Part shown: positions 51,858 to 59,286 of the stretch, piece after piece
How the letters are laid out: each line of letters begins with the position of its first letter
Position numbering within the stretch: the first letter of the stretch is position 1
Source of the DNA: Firmicutes bacterium HGW-Firmicutes-11
Lineage (GTDB): Bacteria > Bacillota > Clostridia > Peptostreptococcales > Anaerovoracaceae
Assembly (NCBI GenBank): GCA_002840285.1
Contig: PHAE01000001.1
Coordinates: forward strand, 60,734 to 124,733
Direction: 5' to 3'
DNA: 64,000 nt
Position numbers and translations under genes: made by a program
The notes under the pieces: generated by a model
What the model was told of the DNA's origin: nothing
Database searches by the model: none
What the model saw: the letters and a program-made list of their open reading frames with translations, nothing else

Positions 51858-52714
51858 AGACCGTCAAGGCCTCCGCCCTGAATAAAGGTCCCGTTTTCGA
51901 TCTCCCGAAAGGCTTCCATCAGTTCTTCCCGGGTGTTCATGACGATGGGACCTCCCCAGGCGATCGGTTCCTTAAGGGGAACCCCTGAAAACAGAAAAAA
52001 GCGAAGACCATCATCGGCAGCAATGGCTGAGAATTGGTCTCCTTCCTCAAAGAGCAATGCCCGTTTGTTTGGATAGACCGTCGTCATATCGGAACCAAAC
52101 GATCCGGCACCAAGGACGATGTACACGAACAAATTGCGGTTCGGATCCGTGGAGATTTGAAATTTGGCTCCGGGTTGCAACATCACATCGAAATAATCGA
52201 TTTTCACGTAGTCACCCTGGGTTGCTCCAGCTATCCCCTTATATTCGCCGGAAATCACCCGAACACTATGATCCTCGTCTTCAACGACGGGGATCATTTC
52301 TTTTGTCAGATCCCGGTATTCCGGTTCTGTCATTTTGTCCTTCTTCGGCAGATTCACCCAGAGCTGGGCGCCAAGCATACGAGGAGTTGCCTGCGGCATC
52401 TCCTGATGCAATATGCCCTTCCCTGCTGTCATCCACTGGCAGCTGCCATCGAGAATGCTTCCGGAGTTGCCGAGGCTGTCTCCGTGTTCGATGTCACCTT
52501 TGATCAAGTACGTCACCGTCTCGATCCCTCTGTGTGGATGCCAGGGAAATCCTTTGATATAATCCTCCGGATCGTCGGAATCGAAGGCATCCAACATGAG
52601 AAACGGATCAAATTCCTTTACATCAGCCCTTCCGATCACCCGCACCAGCTTCACGCCAGCGCCATCATATTGAGTGGTTCCGGTCACGACCTTGTTTACT
52701 TCTCGGATCGCCAT
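51854..52714 (-). CDS. pirin-family protein
   Basis: A 286-residue bicupin of the pirin family, iron-binding proteins some of which act as quercetinases or as redox-controlled regulators. The metal site is visible in FPWHPHRGIETVTY, IEHGDSLGNSG and GKGILHQEMP (three His and one Glu), and the C-terminal cupin has the usual GVPLKEPIAWGGPIVMNT. It starts at 52714 after GGAGGTG and is the last gene of the glutaredoxin-regulator-synthetase operon, overlapping the stop of the beta-propeller gene by 4 bp tail to tail. Confidence 0.92.
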   Translation of the reverse strand: MAIREVNKVVTGTTQYDGAGVKLVRVIGRADVKEFDPFLMLDAFDSDDPEDYIKGFPWHPHRGIETVTYLIKGDIEHGDSLGNSGSILDGSCQWMTAGKGILHQEMPQATPRMLGAQLWVNLPKKDKMTEPEYRDLTKEMIPVVEDEDHSVRVISGEYKGIAGATQGDYVKIDYFDVMLQPGAKFQISTDPNRNLFVYIVLGAGSFGSDMTTVYPNKRALLFEEGDQFSAIAADDGLRFFLFSGVPLKEPIAWGGPIVMNTREELMEAFREIENGTFIQGGGLDGL

Positions 52715-52732
52715 TTTACACCTCCGCAATGA

Positions 52733-54394
52733 TTATACTTCGTCGTGCTCTCTGATTTCGACTCGGCGGATTTTCCCGCTGATCGTCTTAGGAAGCTCTT
52801 TTGCAAACTCTATGATCCTTGGATATTTGTAGGGCGCCGTTACAGTACGGACATGCTCCTGCAGCTCGCGTACCAGCTCGTCACTGCCGGAATAGCCGTT
52901 TGCTAAAATGACGGTGGCCTTTACGATTTGGCCGCGATCGGGATCGGACACTGCAGTGATCGCGCATTCAAGAACCGCAGGATGTTCCAGGAGAGCGCTT
53001 TCCACTTCAAAAGGACCGATCCGATAGCCTGAGCTCTTGATGACATCATCTGCCCGTCCCACAAACCAGTAGTATCCATCCTCATCCTTCCATGCCATGT
53101 CGCCGGTACGATAAATATTATTCGACCAGGCAGTCCGTGTCAGTGCTTCGTCCCTATAGTATCCCATGAACATGCCGACTGGCTTTATTTTGTCGGTTCG
53201 AACGACGATCTGGCCTTCTTCTCCGATTTCACAGCTGTTTCCATTTTCATCCAATATGTCGATGTCATATCCTGGAGCAGGTTTTCCCATCGAGCCGGGA
53301 CGCGGGCGCATCCCAATGAAATTGCCGATGGTGACCGTCATCTCCGTCTGTCCATAGATTTCCATAAGCTCGATGCCTGTCGCTTTTAAAAACTGGTGAT
53401 ATACTTCGGGGTTCAGAGGTTCTCCCGCAATGGTGCAATAGGTGAGATTGGAAAGGTCGAACTGTGTCAGGTCTTCCTTGATAAAGAACCGATAAATCGT
53501 CGGAGGAGCGCAAAAGGATGTCACTTTATGCTTAACTATCACATTAAGTAGTTCCTTTGGTACGAACTTGTCATAATCGTAGACAAAAACTGCGCAACCG
53601 CAGATCCATTGTCCGTATATTTTTCCCCATACCGCTTTTGCCCAGCCAGTGTCGGCTACGGTCAGATGCAGTCCATGGTCGGTAACGTTGTGCCAGTACT
53701 TGGCTGTTGTGATGTGACCCAGTGGATACGTAAACCCATGTTGCACCATCTTTGGCATCCCCGTCGTGCCGGAAGTAAAATATAAGAGACACATGTCTTC
53801 GTTTGTGGTTCCCTCATCTCCGGTCGGTCTTGGAAACTCTTCGGACTGTTGCTCTGTTTCCTTGTCGAAATCGAGCCATCCTTCATAGGATCCTCCAACG
53901 GAAACACGAAGTTCAAGTTTCGGCGATTGATCCATCGCTTCATCAATATGTTTGACGACTTCATCTTCCGCCACGGAAACGATCATTTTGATGTCTGCTG
54001 CGTTGTTGCGGTAGATGATATCTTTTTTTGTCAGCAGATGGGTCGCAGGGATGGCTACCGCTCCGATTTTATGAAGAGCAAGCAAGCAGAACCAGAATTC
54101 ATAACGCCTCTTCAATACCAGCATGACAGCGTCACCTTTTTTGATCCCGATCTCGCGAAAAAAATTGGCAGCCTTGTTGCTGTATTTTTTTATCTCTCCA
54201 AAGGTGAACGTCGCCTCCGCTCCTTTGTCATCGCACCACACCATTGCGAGTTTATCCGGCTCGCTGTCTGCGATGGCATCCGACACATCAAAAGCGAAAT
54301 TGAAGTTTTCGGGAATGTCGATCTGGTAGTTCTTGTAAAAATCCTCATACGAATCGAAGTCGACCCGCGGCAAAAATTTATTCAGCAAATCCAT
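52733..54394 (-). CDS. AMP-forming acyl-CoA synthetase
   Basis: A 553-residue adenylate-forming enzyme that activates a carboxylic acid to acyl-Co[19 protein letters not shown] is the ATP phosphate-binding loop, YGQTEMTV the A5 motif, [23 protein letters not shown] the A7-A8 hinge, and [10 protein letters not shown] holds the A10 lysine. It resembles medium-chain or branched-chain acyl-CoA ligases more than acetyl-CoA synthetase. I set the start at 54394, after AAGAGG at 9 nt; an ATG at 54418 lacks a good site. It is coupled to an XRE/cupin regulator that often neighbours such enzymes. Confidence 0.9.
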   Translation of the reverse strand: MDLLNKFLPRVDFDSYEDFYKNYQIDIPENFNFAFDVSDAIADSEPDKLAMVWCDDKGAEATFTFGEIKKYSNKAANFFREIGIKKGDAVMLVLKRRYEFWFCLLALHKIGAVAIPATHLLTKKDIIYRNNAADIKMIVSVAEDEVVKHIDEAMDQSPKLELRVSVGGSYEGWLDFDKETEQQSEEFPRPTGDEGTTNEDMCLLYFTSGTTGMPKMVQHGFTYPLGHITTAKYWHNVTDHGLHLTVADTGWAKAVWGKIYGQWICGCAVFVYDYDKFVPKELLNVIVKHKVTSFCAPPTIYRFFIKEDLTQFDLSNLTYCTIAGEPLNPEVYHQFLKATGIELMEIYGQTEMTVTIGNFIGMRPRPGSMGKPAPGYDIDILDENGNSCEIGEEGQIVVRTDKIKPVGMFMGYYRDEALTRTAWSNNIYRTGDMAWKDEDGYYWFVGRADDVIKSSGYRIGPFEVESALLEHPAVLECAITAVSDPDRGQIVKATVILANGYSGSDELVRELQEHVRTVTAPYKYPRIIEFAKELPKTISGKIRRVEIREHDEV

Positions 54395-54426
54395 ATAGCT
54401 TGTCCTCTTTTCTATCATAAGTTCCG

Positions 54427-54984
54427 TCAGTGAATAACGATGGCCAGTAGTTTGGCCGGCTTATCATCCAGCGCCAGCATGCCGTGAGTCTTCGTGGAAT
54501 CAAAGTATAGAGAATCTCCTTCTTCAAGTATGATCTCGTGGCCATCGATCATGATACGAAGCCGTCCTTCGACCATATAATTAAATTCCTGTCCCGGGTG
54601 TGCGCTGAAAACAAAATCCTCCCCTTCTGCTTTGGGGTCGATGGTCACCAGAAATGGTTCGCTCTTCTTGTTGATAAAATTATAGGCAAGACTCATGTAA
54701 TGGTACTGCTTCATTCGCTCGACCACAACGCCGCCGCCCTTTCGTACAAGGGCGTAATTATGAAGCTTCGGTTCGTTCCCTGTGAGGATCGCCGTCAATT
54801 CAACTTTGTACTTATTGGCAAGCTCGTACAAAAATCCCACGGGAATGTCCACATTGCCACTTTCATATCCGACGTAGCTGTCTTTGGAGACTCCAAGCTC
54901 TTTCGACAATGTCTCTGCAGACAATCCGGATATTTCCCGCAATTCTCGGATTCGCTCGGCGATGGACTGGATTTGATCAGACAT
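54427..54984 (-). CDS. XRE-family regulator with C-terminal cupin sensor
   Basis: A 185-residue regulator with a lambda-repressor-like helix-turn-helix at about 10-62 ([23 protein letters not shown]) and a small cupin fold at about 110-183 ([41 protein letters not shown]). Such proteins usually bind a small metabolite in the cupin and control an adjacent catabolic gene. The acyl-CoA synthetase 32 bp downstream is the obvious candidate. AAAGGATGG precedes the ATG. It follows the glutaredoxin gene by 18 bp. Confidence 0.92.
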   Translation of the reverse strand: MSDQIQSIAERIRELREISGLSAETLSKELGVSKDSYVGYESGNVDIPVGFLYELANKYKVELTAILTGNEPKLHNYALVRKGGGVVVERMKQYHYMSLAYNFINKKSEPFLVTIDPKAEGEDFVFSAHPGQEFNYMVEGRLRIMIDGHEIILEEGDSLYFDSTKTHGMLALDDKPAKLLAIVIH

Positions 54985-55002
54985 ACATGCACCATCCTTT
55001 CA

Positions 55003-55344
55003 CTATTTTGGCTCTGCCTCGAACACCGTTCCGCATTTTCGGCATGTGATTCTAAGCTTACCTTTGTTGACCGGGACTCTTACCTTGGTTCCGCACTGGG
55101 TACAGGCTACGACTCGGTGGTCTACAAGGGATAAAATTTTTTCTTGATCCAACCCGACCACCATTTCGTCGCCGATCAAAAATGCCGGTACTCCGGTCAC
55201 TTTTCTGCGCATCATCTCAGCTCTGGCCTCCGGGTCGTTGGTTATATCTTTTTCTACATAATGGATATTGTTTTCCGCAAGAAACTTCTTGGCAACGACG
55301 CAATAGGGTCAGGTCTTCGTCGTAAATACAATGACATTTTTCAC
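55003..55344 (-). CDS. glutaredoxin-like selenoprotein (UGA-encoded Sec12 in UPYC) with C-terminal zinc ribbon
   Basis: A 113-codon frame interrupted only by TGA at 55309-55311, exactly where glutaredoxins have the first active-site cysteine: VIVFTTKT-U-PYC. The rest is a complete fold: helix, YVEKDITNDPEA, the cis-proline segment TGVPAFLIGDE (Pro53), then a zinc ribbon with Cys81/84 and Cys101/104. The start is GTG at 55344 with AGGAGG 7 nt ahead. A hairpin suited to a bacterial SECIS follows the TGA. A gene finder would report only residues 44-113. A nonsense mutation or error is possible, but hitting precisely the redox cysteine with a hairpin beside it favours selenocysteine. Sec-specific genes are not in the window. 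Confidence 0.82.
55275..55296 (-). promoter_or_regulatory. SECIS-like hairpin after the glutaredoxin UGA
   Basis: In the mRNA, CAAGA (55291-55287) pairs with TCTTG (55282-55278) around a 4-nt loop AGTT (55286-55283). The lower stem continues with G-C and two U-G pairs past one bulged C. The loop starts 22 nt after the UGA and has G at its second position. These are the known features of bacterial SECIS elements read by SelB. Confidence 0.65.
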
Positions 55345-55387
55345 TTTGATTCCTCCTGCAATTTCAATCAGATTATCCTTTTTGAAG

Positions 55388-55416
55388 ATTATACCATAGG
55401 AGTCCGACCCTTGTTT
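55388..55416 (-). promoter_or_regulatory. promoter of the glutaredoxin-regulator-synthetase-pirin operon
   Basis: Minus strand: extended -10 TGGTATAAT (hexamer 55388-55393). The -35 region (AAACAA, 17 bp upstream) is weak, but extended -10 promoters tolerate this. Predicted start near 55381, 37 bp before the GTG. Confidence 0.6.
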
Positions 55417-55485
55417 TACTTTTTTTCGGTGATGTGCTAAAATCAGTTTAATATATATAACTCTTCCTGCGTTAGGAGGGTCATT

Positions 55486-56778
55486 GTGCGATCGATTTTG
55501 AAGAATGTCTTGTCAAAGTTTCGGGGAGACGAATTGTATCGCCTGAAACTGGCCAGCGGCAAGATTTGTCTGACCTACCTGGTGCTCGGTGTGCTCTGGA
55601 TCTACTTTTCCGATCAGCTGGTTTATCTGCTGGCAGGAAGCAACAGCGCAGCGTTTCAAACCATGAGCACATACAAGGGTTGGTTTTACGTAGCGATCAC
55701 CACTTTATTGCTATACTATCTCATCAATGGTCTCTTTAAAAAAGTCTTCTATCTCAACCACAATGACGTTCTGACTGGTTTATTCAACCGAAATTATTTC
55801 GAAGTGCAACAAAAAAATCTCAACAGTAACTCAGTTTTGCCCATTTCTGTCATTATGGCAGACATCAACGAGTTGAAAATTGTGAATGATGCACTCGGTC
55901 ACTTGACCGGAGACGAAATGTTAAAATTAGCTGCCTCTGCGATCCGCTCCGCCTGTCGAAATGAAGATATTCAGATTCGTTGGGGAGGGGACGAGTTTCT
56001 TGTCTTATTGAAAAACACAAACAGCGACATTGCAAGGCAAATGGCGAGTAAGATCAAGCACGCCTGTGACAAGGAATCTATAGGCACGATCCATTTGAAT
56101 GTCTCTCTTGGCTGGGACACGAAATCGGATCAAAGTTATCCGCTGTCTTCCGCAATCAAAAATGCAGAAGATATGATGTATAGAAACAAGCTGGTGGAAA
56201 AACGAGGACACAGGCGAAGTGTGACCGATGCCATCATCACGACGCTTCACGAAAAAAATCCCCGGGAAGCGCAACATTCCAAACGTGTGGGAGAAATATC
56301 CCGTCGGTTGGCGAAGGCTCTGGGGTACACGGATCTAGAAGAAAGCAATCTTCATCTCATTGGTCACCTTCATGACATCGGTAAAATTGCGATCAATGAA
56401 CAAATACTGAACAAGGCAGGCCCTTTGACAGCCGCGGAACGGGACGAGGTCGAACGGCATCCGGAGGTCGGATTCCGGATCCTCAGCGCTTCCTACGAGA
56501 CAAAAGAAATAGCCGAATGCATTTTGTCCCATCATGAGCGGTGGGATGGAAAAGGATATCCTCGCGGCTTGGCAGGTGAAGATATCCCATTGATCGCAAG
56601 GGTCGTGTCGATCGCGGACGCCTATGATGCCATGACAGCAGAACGTCCGTATCGCAAACCTTTGACCTATGCTGAAATCAAAAATGAATTTTTAAACAAT
56701 GCCGGGACCCAGTTTGATCCGCAGCTCACTCAGCTTTTTATCGATCGCATTCTGGTTGAAGAGCAAGTTCGGACTTGA
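55486..56778 (+). CDS. membrane-anchored GGDEF-HD-GYP c-di-GMP turnover protein
   Basis: A 430-residue protein with two N-terminal membrane segments (about 27-48, ICLTYLVLGVLWIYFSDQLVY in part, and about 67-85, WFYVAITTLLLYYLINGLF), a GGDEF domain (about 90-250, intact WGGDEFLVLL) and an HD-GYP domain (about 255-425, HDIGKIAINEQILNKAGPL, HHERWDGKGYPRGLAGE, ADAYDAMT). The second half is close in sequence to the protein at 47107-48945, suggesting paralogues. The start is GTG after AGGAGG at 6 nt. Its last 41 bp overlap the convergent flavoprotein gene. Confidence 0.9.
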   Translation: MRSILKNVLSKFRGDELYRLKLASGKICLTYLVLGVLWIYFSDQLVYLLAGSNSAAFQTMSTYKGWFYVAITTLLLYYLINGLFKKVFYLNHNDVLTGLFNRNYFEVQQKNLNSNSVLPISVIMADINELKIVNDALGHLTGDEMLKLAASAIRSACRNEDIQIRWGGDEFLVLLKNTNSDIARQMASKIKHACDKESIGTIHLNVSLGWDTKSDQSYPLSSAIKNAEDMMYRNKLVEKRGHRRSVTDAIITTLHEKNPREAQHSKRVGEISRRLAKALGYTDLEESNLHLIGHLHDIGKIAINEQILNKAGPLTAAERDEVERHPEVGFRILSASYETKEIAECILSHHERWDGKGYPRGLAGEDIPLIARVVSIADAYDAMTAERPYRKPLTYAEIKNEFLNNAGTQFDPQLTQLFIDRILVEEQVRT

Positions 56779-57823
56779 GGCTATCGATGATTTCTTTGAC
56801 TGTTTGTATCTCGTGAATCCGATGCACGTTACTTCCTACAAATACCAGACCTTCCTGTACGTCTCCTTTGACTGCCTTGATCAAAACGTCGGAAATGCAG
56901 TACGGTGCTGTCCCGGGATTGCATGCTTTCAAGCAGTTGAAACACCCTTTGATCCCCTTGCCGGCGATCTCCAATCCGGCGATGAACGGGTTGATAAGTG
57001 CTCGTCCAGGCATCCCCACAGGACTGACGATGATCGCCACGTCCTCTTTTTTTGCATCCACGTATGCCATTTTGTATTGTTCATCTGCATCGCATTCCAC
57101 CGTTGCGACAAAACGAGTTGCCATCTGCACCCCGTCTGCCCCTTCGCAGAGAGAATGTGCGATATCCGCTCCGTCAAATATACCACCGGCGGCGATGACT
57201 GGGATCGGCTTTTCATCAGATTTTTGAAATCCTTTGATTGCTTCTAATACTTCCTTGACCAGATCTTGTACCGATGGCCGATTCGGAGAACACAGCGTCT
57301 CGTAAGAAAATCCGAGATGGCCGCCTGCTTCCGGACCTTCCACTATGATCATGTCTGGTCTGCGTCCGTGATGGCTTTCCCAGTACTTCGTTATTGTCTT
57401 TGCTGCTTTTCCTGATGAAACGATCGGTGCGATCTTTGTTTTGGACCCAGCCACAAACGCTGGCAGATCCAAAGGAAGCCCTGCGCCGGAAATGATCAGA
57501 TCGATACCACTTTCCACTGCAGCCTTAACCATTTCCTGATAGTGATTCATCGCTACCATAAGATTCAGTCCAAGGATCCCCTTCGGCGCCAGCTCTCTGA
57601 CCCGGATAATTTCCGCCTTCAGAGCACGTACATTTGCTGCCATCGTGTTCTTGAAGAAATCCGGTTCCCGGAACCCAATGTCCACACCGGCAAGAACACC
57701 GATGCCGCCTTGGTTCATAATGGCAGCCGCAAGCCCGGAGCCGGATACGCCGACTCCCATTGCTCCTTGAAGAATAGGCAATTCCGAGATCAAACCACCG
57801 ATGTTCAGCTTTGGGATCTTCAT
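56738..57823 (-). CDS. nitronate monooxygenase-type FMN protein
   Basis: A 361-residue FMN-dependent TIM-barrel protein of the 2-nitropropane dioxygenase family: LPILQGAMGVGVSGSGLAAAI, GAGLPLDLPAF, VEGPEAGGHLGF, IPVIAAGGIFDGADI and DGVQMATRFVAT. Unlike FabK, it has a distinctive cysteine-rich stretch near 290, GCFNCLKACNPG then YCISD, which may bind a metal or cluster. Members of this clostridial subgroup are annotated as nitronate monooxygenases without proven substrate. The start is coupled to the helicase stop (4-bp overlap). Confidence 0.85.
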   Translation of the reverse strand: MKIPKLNIGGLISELPILQGAMGVGVSGSGLAAAIMNQGGIGVLAGVDIGFREPDFFKNTMAANVRALKAEIIRVRELAPKGILGLNLMVAMNHYQEMVKAAVESGIDLIISGAGLPLDLPAFVAGSKTKIAPIVSSGKAAKTITKYWESHHGRRPDMIIVEGPEAGGHLGFSYETLCSPNRPSVQDLVKEVLEAIKGFQKSDEKPIPVIAAGGIFDGADIAHSLCEGADGVQMATRFVATVECDADEQYKMAYVDAKKEDVAIIVSPVGMPGRALINPFIAGLEIAGKGIKGCFNCLKACNPGTAPYCISDVLIKAVKGDVQEGLVFVGSNVHRIHEIQTVKEIIDSLKSELALQPECDR

Positions 57824-58959
57824 TTGGCCTCCTTGGATGTACCCTCCATTAAGAAAGGTGAAATTTTTGCCTTTGTGAGCTTGGCGATTTCTCCCAGACG
57901 GATCGTGTCCGTCATGTTGGAAATGAAGGTGTAAGCGACGCCATGCTTCTTTGCCCGTCCGGTTCTTCCGATCCGGTGAGTGTAATAGTCGTTTTCATTC
58001 GGGATGTCGTAGTTGAATACAGTATCAACGTCATCTACATCGATTCCTCTTGCCGCAACGTCTGTGGCGATCAAAATGCGAAGTCCACCCTTGCGAAACG
58101 TGTTGAGAACCCGTTCTCTGACGTTCTGGCTCACGTCGCCGTGAATGCAATCCGCAGCGAACCCTTCTGCCGACAGCCACTTGGTGATTCTCTTCACCTT
58201 GTGCTTTGTGTTGCAGAATACAATAGCCCGTTCGTGGTTTTCCGACTGCATAATGCTTCTGATCGCGCCAATTTTTCCGCTCTCCGAGGTCTTTAGACTG
58301 TATTGTTTGATGTCTGGTTTGTTGTTGTGATCTTCAGGTACCGTGATTTCCACAGCATCTCGCTGGTAGATCCAGCCGATGTCCATCACTTCCCGCGAAA
58401 GCGTAGCGGAAAGCAAGGCTAGATTGCGCTTTTGAGGCATGCTGTCCAATATTTTTGTAACGTCCTTATAGAATCCCATATCCAGCATTCGGTCGGCTTC
58501 GTCCAGGACGATCGTCTGCACGCCGTCCAATCGGACAGTGCGACGGTTGATGTGGTCTTGCAAACGTCCCGGCGTTGCCACGACGATTTTGGGGCGTTTC
58601 TTCAATGCTTGTATTTGTGTTGCGATCGGCTGACCACCATAAATGGTCACGATCCCGATGCCGGATTTGAATTGGGCGATGAAACGCAGTTCGGAGCAGA
58701 TCTGCAGCGCCAGTTCTCTTGTAGGCGCCAGGATCAAAGCTTGCACCCTTGGGTCTTCCTGATCGATATGCTCGATGAGGGGGATCCCGAAGGCAAAAGT
58801 CTTTCCGGTTCCTGTTGGGGCTTTGGCGATGATATCTTTCCATTCCATCATTGGCGGTATCGTCATCGCCTGTACCGGCGTTGCTCCGTCGAAGCCCTTT
58901 TTATCAAGGGCTCTCATGATTTCCGGTGATAAGTTCATTTGTAGAAATTCGTTCGTCAT
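57820..58959 (-). CDS. DEAD-box RNA helicase
   Basis: A 379-residue ATP-dependent RNA helicase of minimal length, with only the two RecA-like domains and no RNA-binding tail. Motifs include the Q motif GATPVQAMTIPP, APTGTGKT (I), PTRELALQ (Ia), TPGRLQDH (Ib), LDEADRMLDMGF (II), SAT (III), ATDVAARGID (V) and HRIGRTGR (VI). It likely remodels structured RNA in the cold or in ribosome assembly. It starts at 58959 with AAAGGAA ahead and is followed by the flavoprotein gene, a pairing with no obvious logic. Confidence 0.93.
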   Translation of the reverse strand: MTNEFLQMNLSPEIMRALDKKGFDGATPVQAMTIPPMMEWKDIIAKAPTGTGKTFAFGIPLIEHIDQEDPRVQALILAPTRELALQICSELRFIAQFKSGIGIVTIYGGQPIATQIQALKKRPKIVVATPGRLQDHINRRTVRLDGVQTIVLDEADRMLDMGFYKDVTKILDSMPQKRNLALLSATLSREVMDIGWIYQRDAVEITVPEDHNNKPDIKQYSLKTSESGKIGAIRSIMQSENHERAIVFCNTKHKVKRITKWLSAEGFAADCIHGDVSQNVRERVLNTFRKGGLRILIATDVAARGIDVDDVDTVFNYDIPNENDYYTHRIGRTGRAKKHGVAYTFISNMTDTIRLGEIAKLTKAKISPFLMEGTSKEAK

Positions 58960-59286
58960 ATCGTTTTATTCCTTTTCTTTCGTTCTTCAGCATTTGACTA
59001 TATACGATTTGTATGTATGTTTCCGGTAAAAATAAAAACTCCCTCATCAAGTTTGGTCAGAATCCTCATCCTTTCCCAAAATATGATAAAAGAGATCCCA
59101 AGTCATGATAATCCATATAACACTACAACATCTGTGACTATATCATTTATTTACATTATATGCAAGGATTATCGAAGTGTGTCATAAAATCTTCATTTTT
59201 CTGCATTTGGCTGTAACATTTTATATTTTTATGAGTCTAAAGTGATATAATCATTAGTAAGATCATATCTGTAAGGGGGTATTAAA
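58960..59286. other. AT-rich intergenic region between divergent helicase and SLH-protein genes
   Basis: 327 bp without a gene. It is clearly richer in A and T than its surroundings. A TATAAT at 59246-59251 (plus) could be the -10 box of the SLH gene, but I find no good -35 at the proper distance. TATAGT near 59008 on the minus strand may serve the helicase. I see no riboswitch or strong hairpin; the long leader may hold unrecognised regulation. Confidence 0.5.

Noticed and set aside
55003..55215. A separate 70-residue zinc-ribbon protein starting at the ATG near 55215
   Set aside because: That ATG has no proper ribosome site and begins mid-helix of a glutaredoxin fold; reading through the TGA upstream gives a complete protein with a good start.
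55309..55311. The TGA in the glutaredoxin as a pseudogene-making mutation
   Set aside because: The stop replaces exactly the catalytic cysteine, the rest of the frame is intact, and a SECIS-like hairpin follows. Not fully excluded without the Sec machinery genes.
58960..59286. A riboswitch (for example c-di-GMP type) in the long leader of the SLH gene
   Set aside because: I could not find the conserved core elements or a strong stem-loop there.
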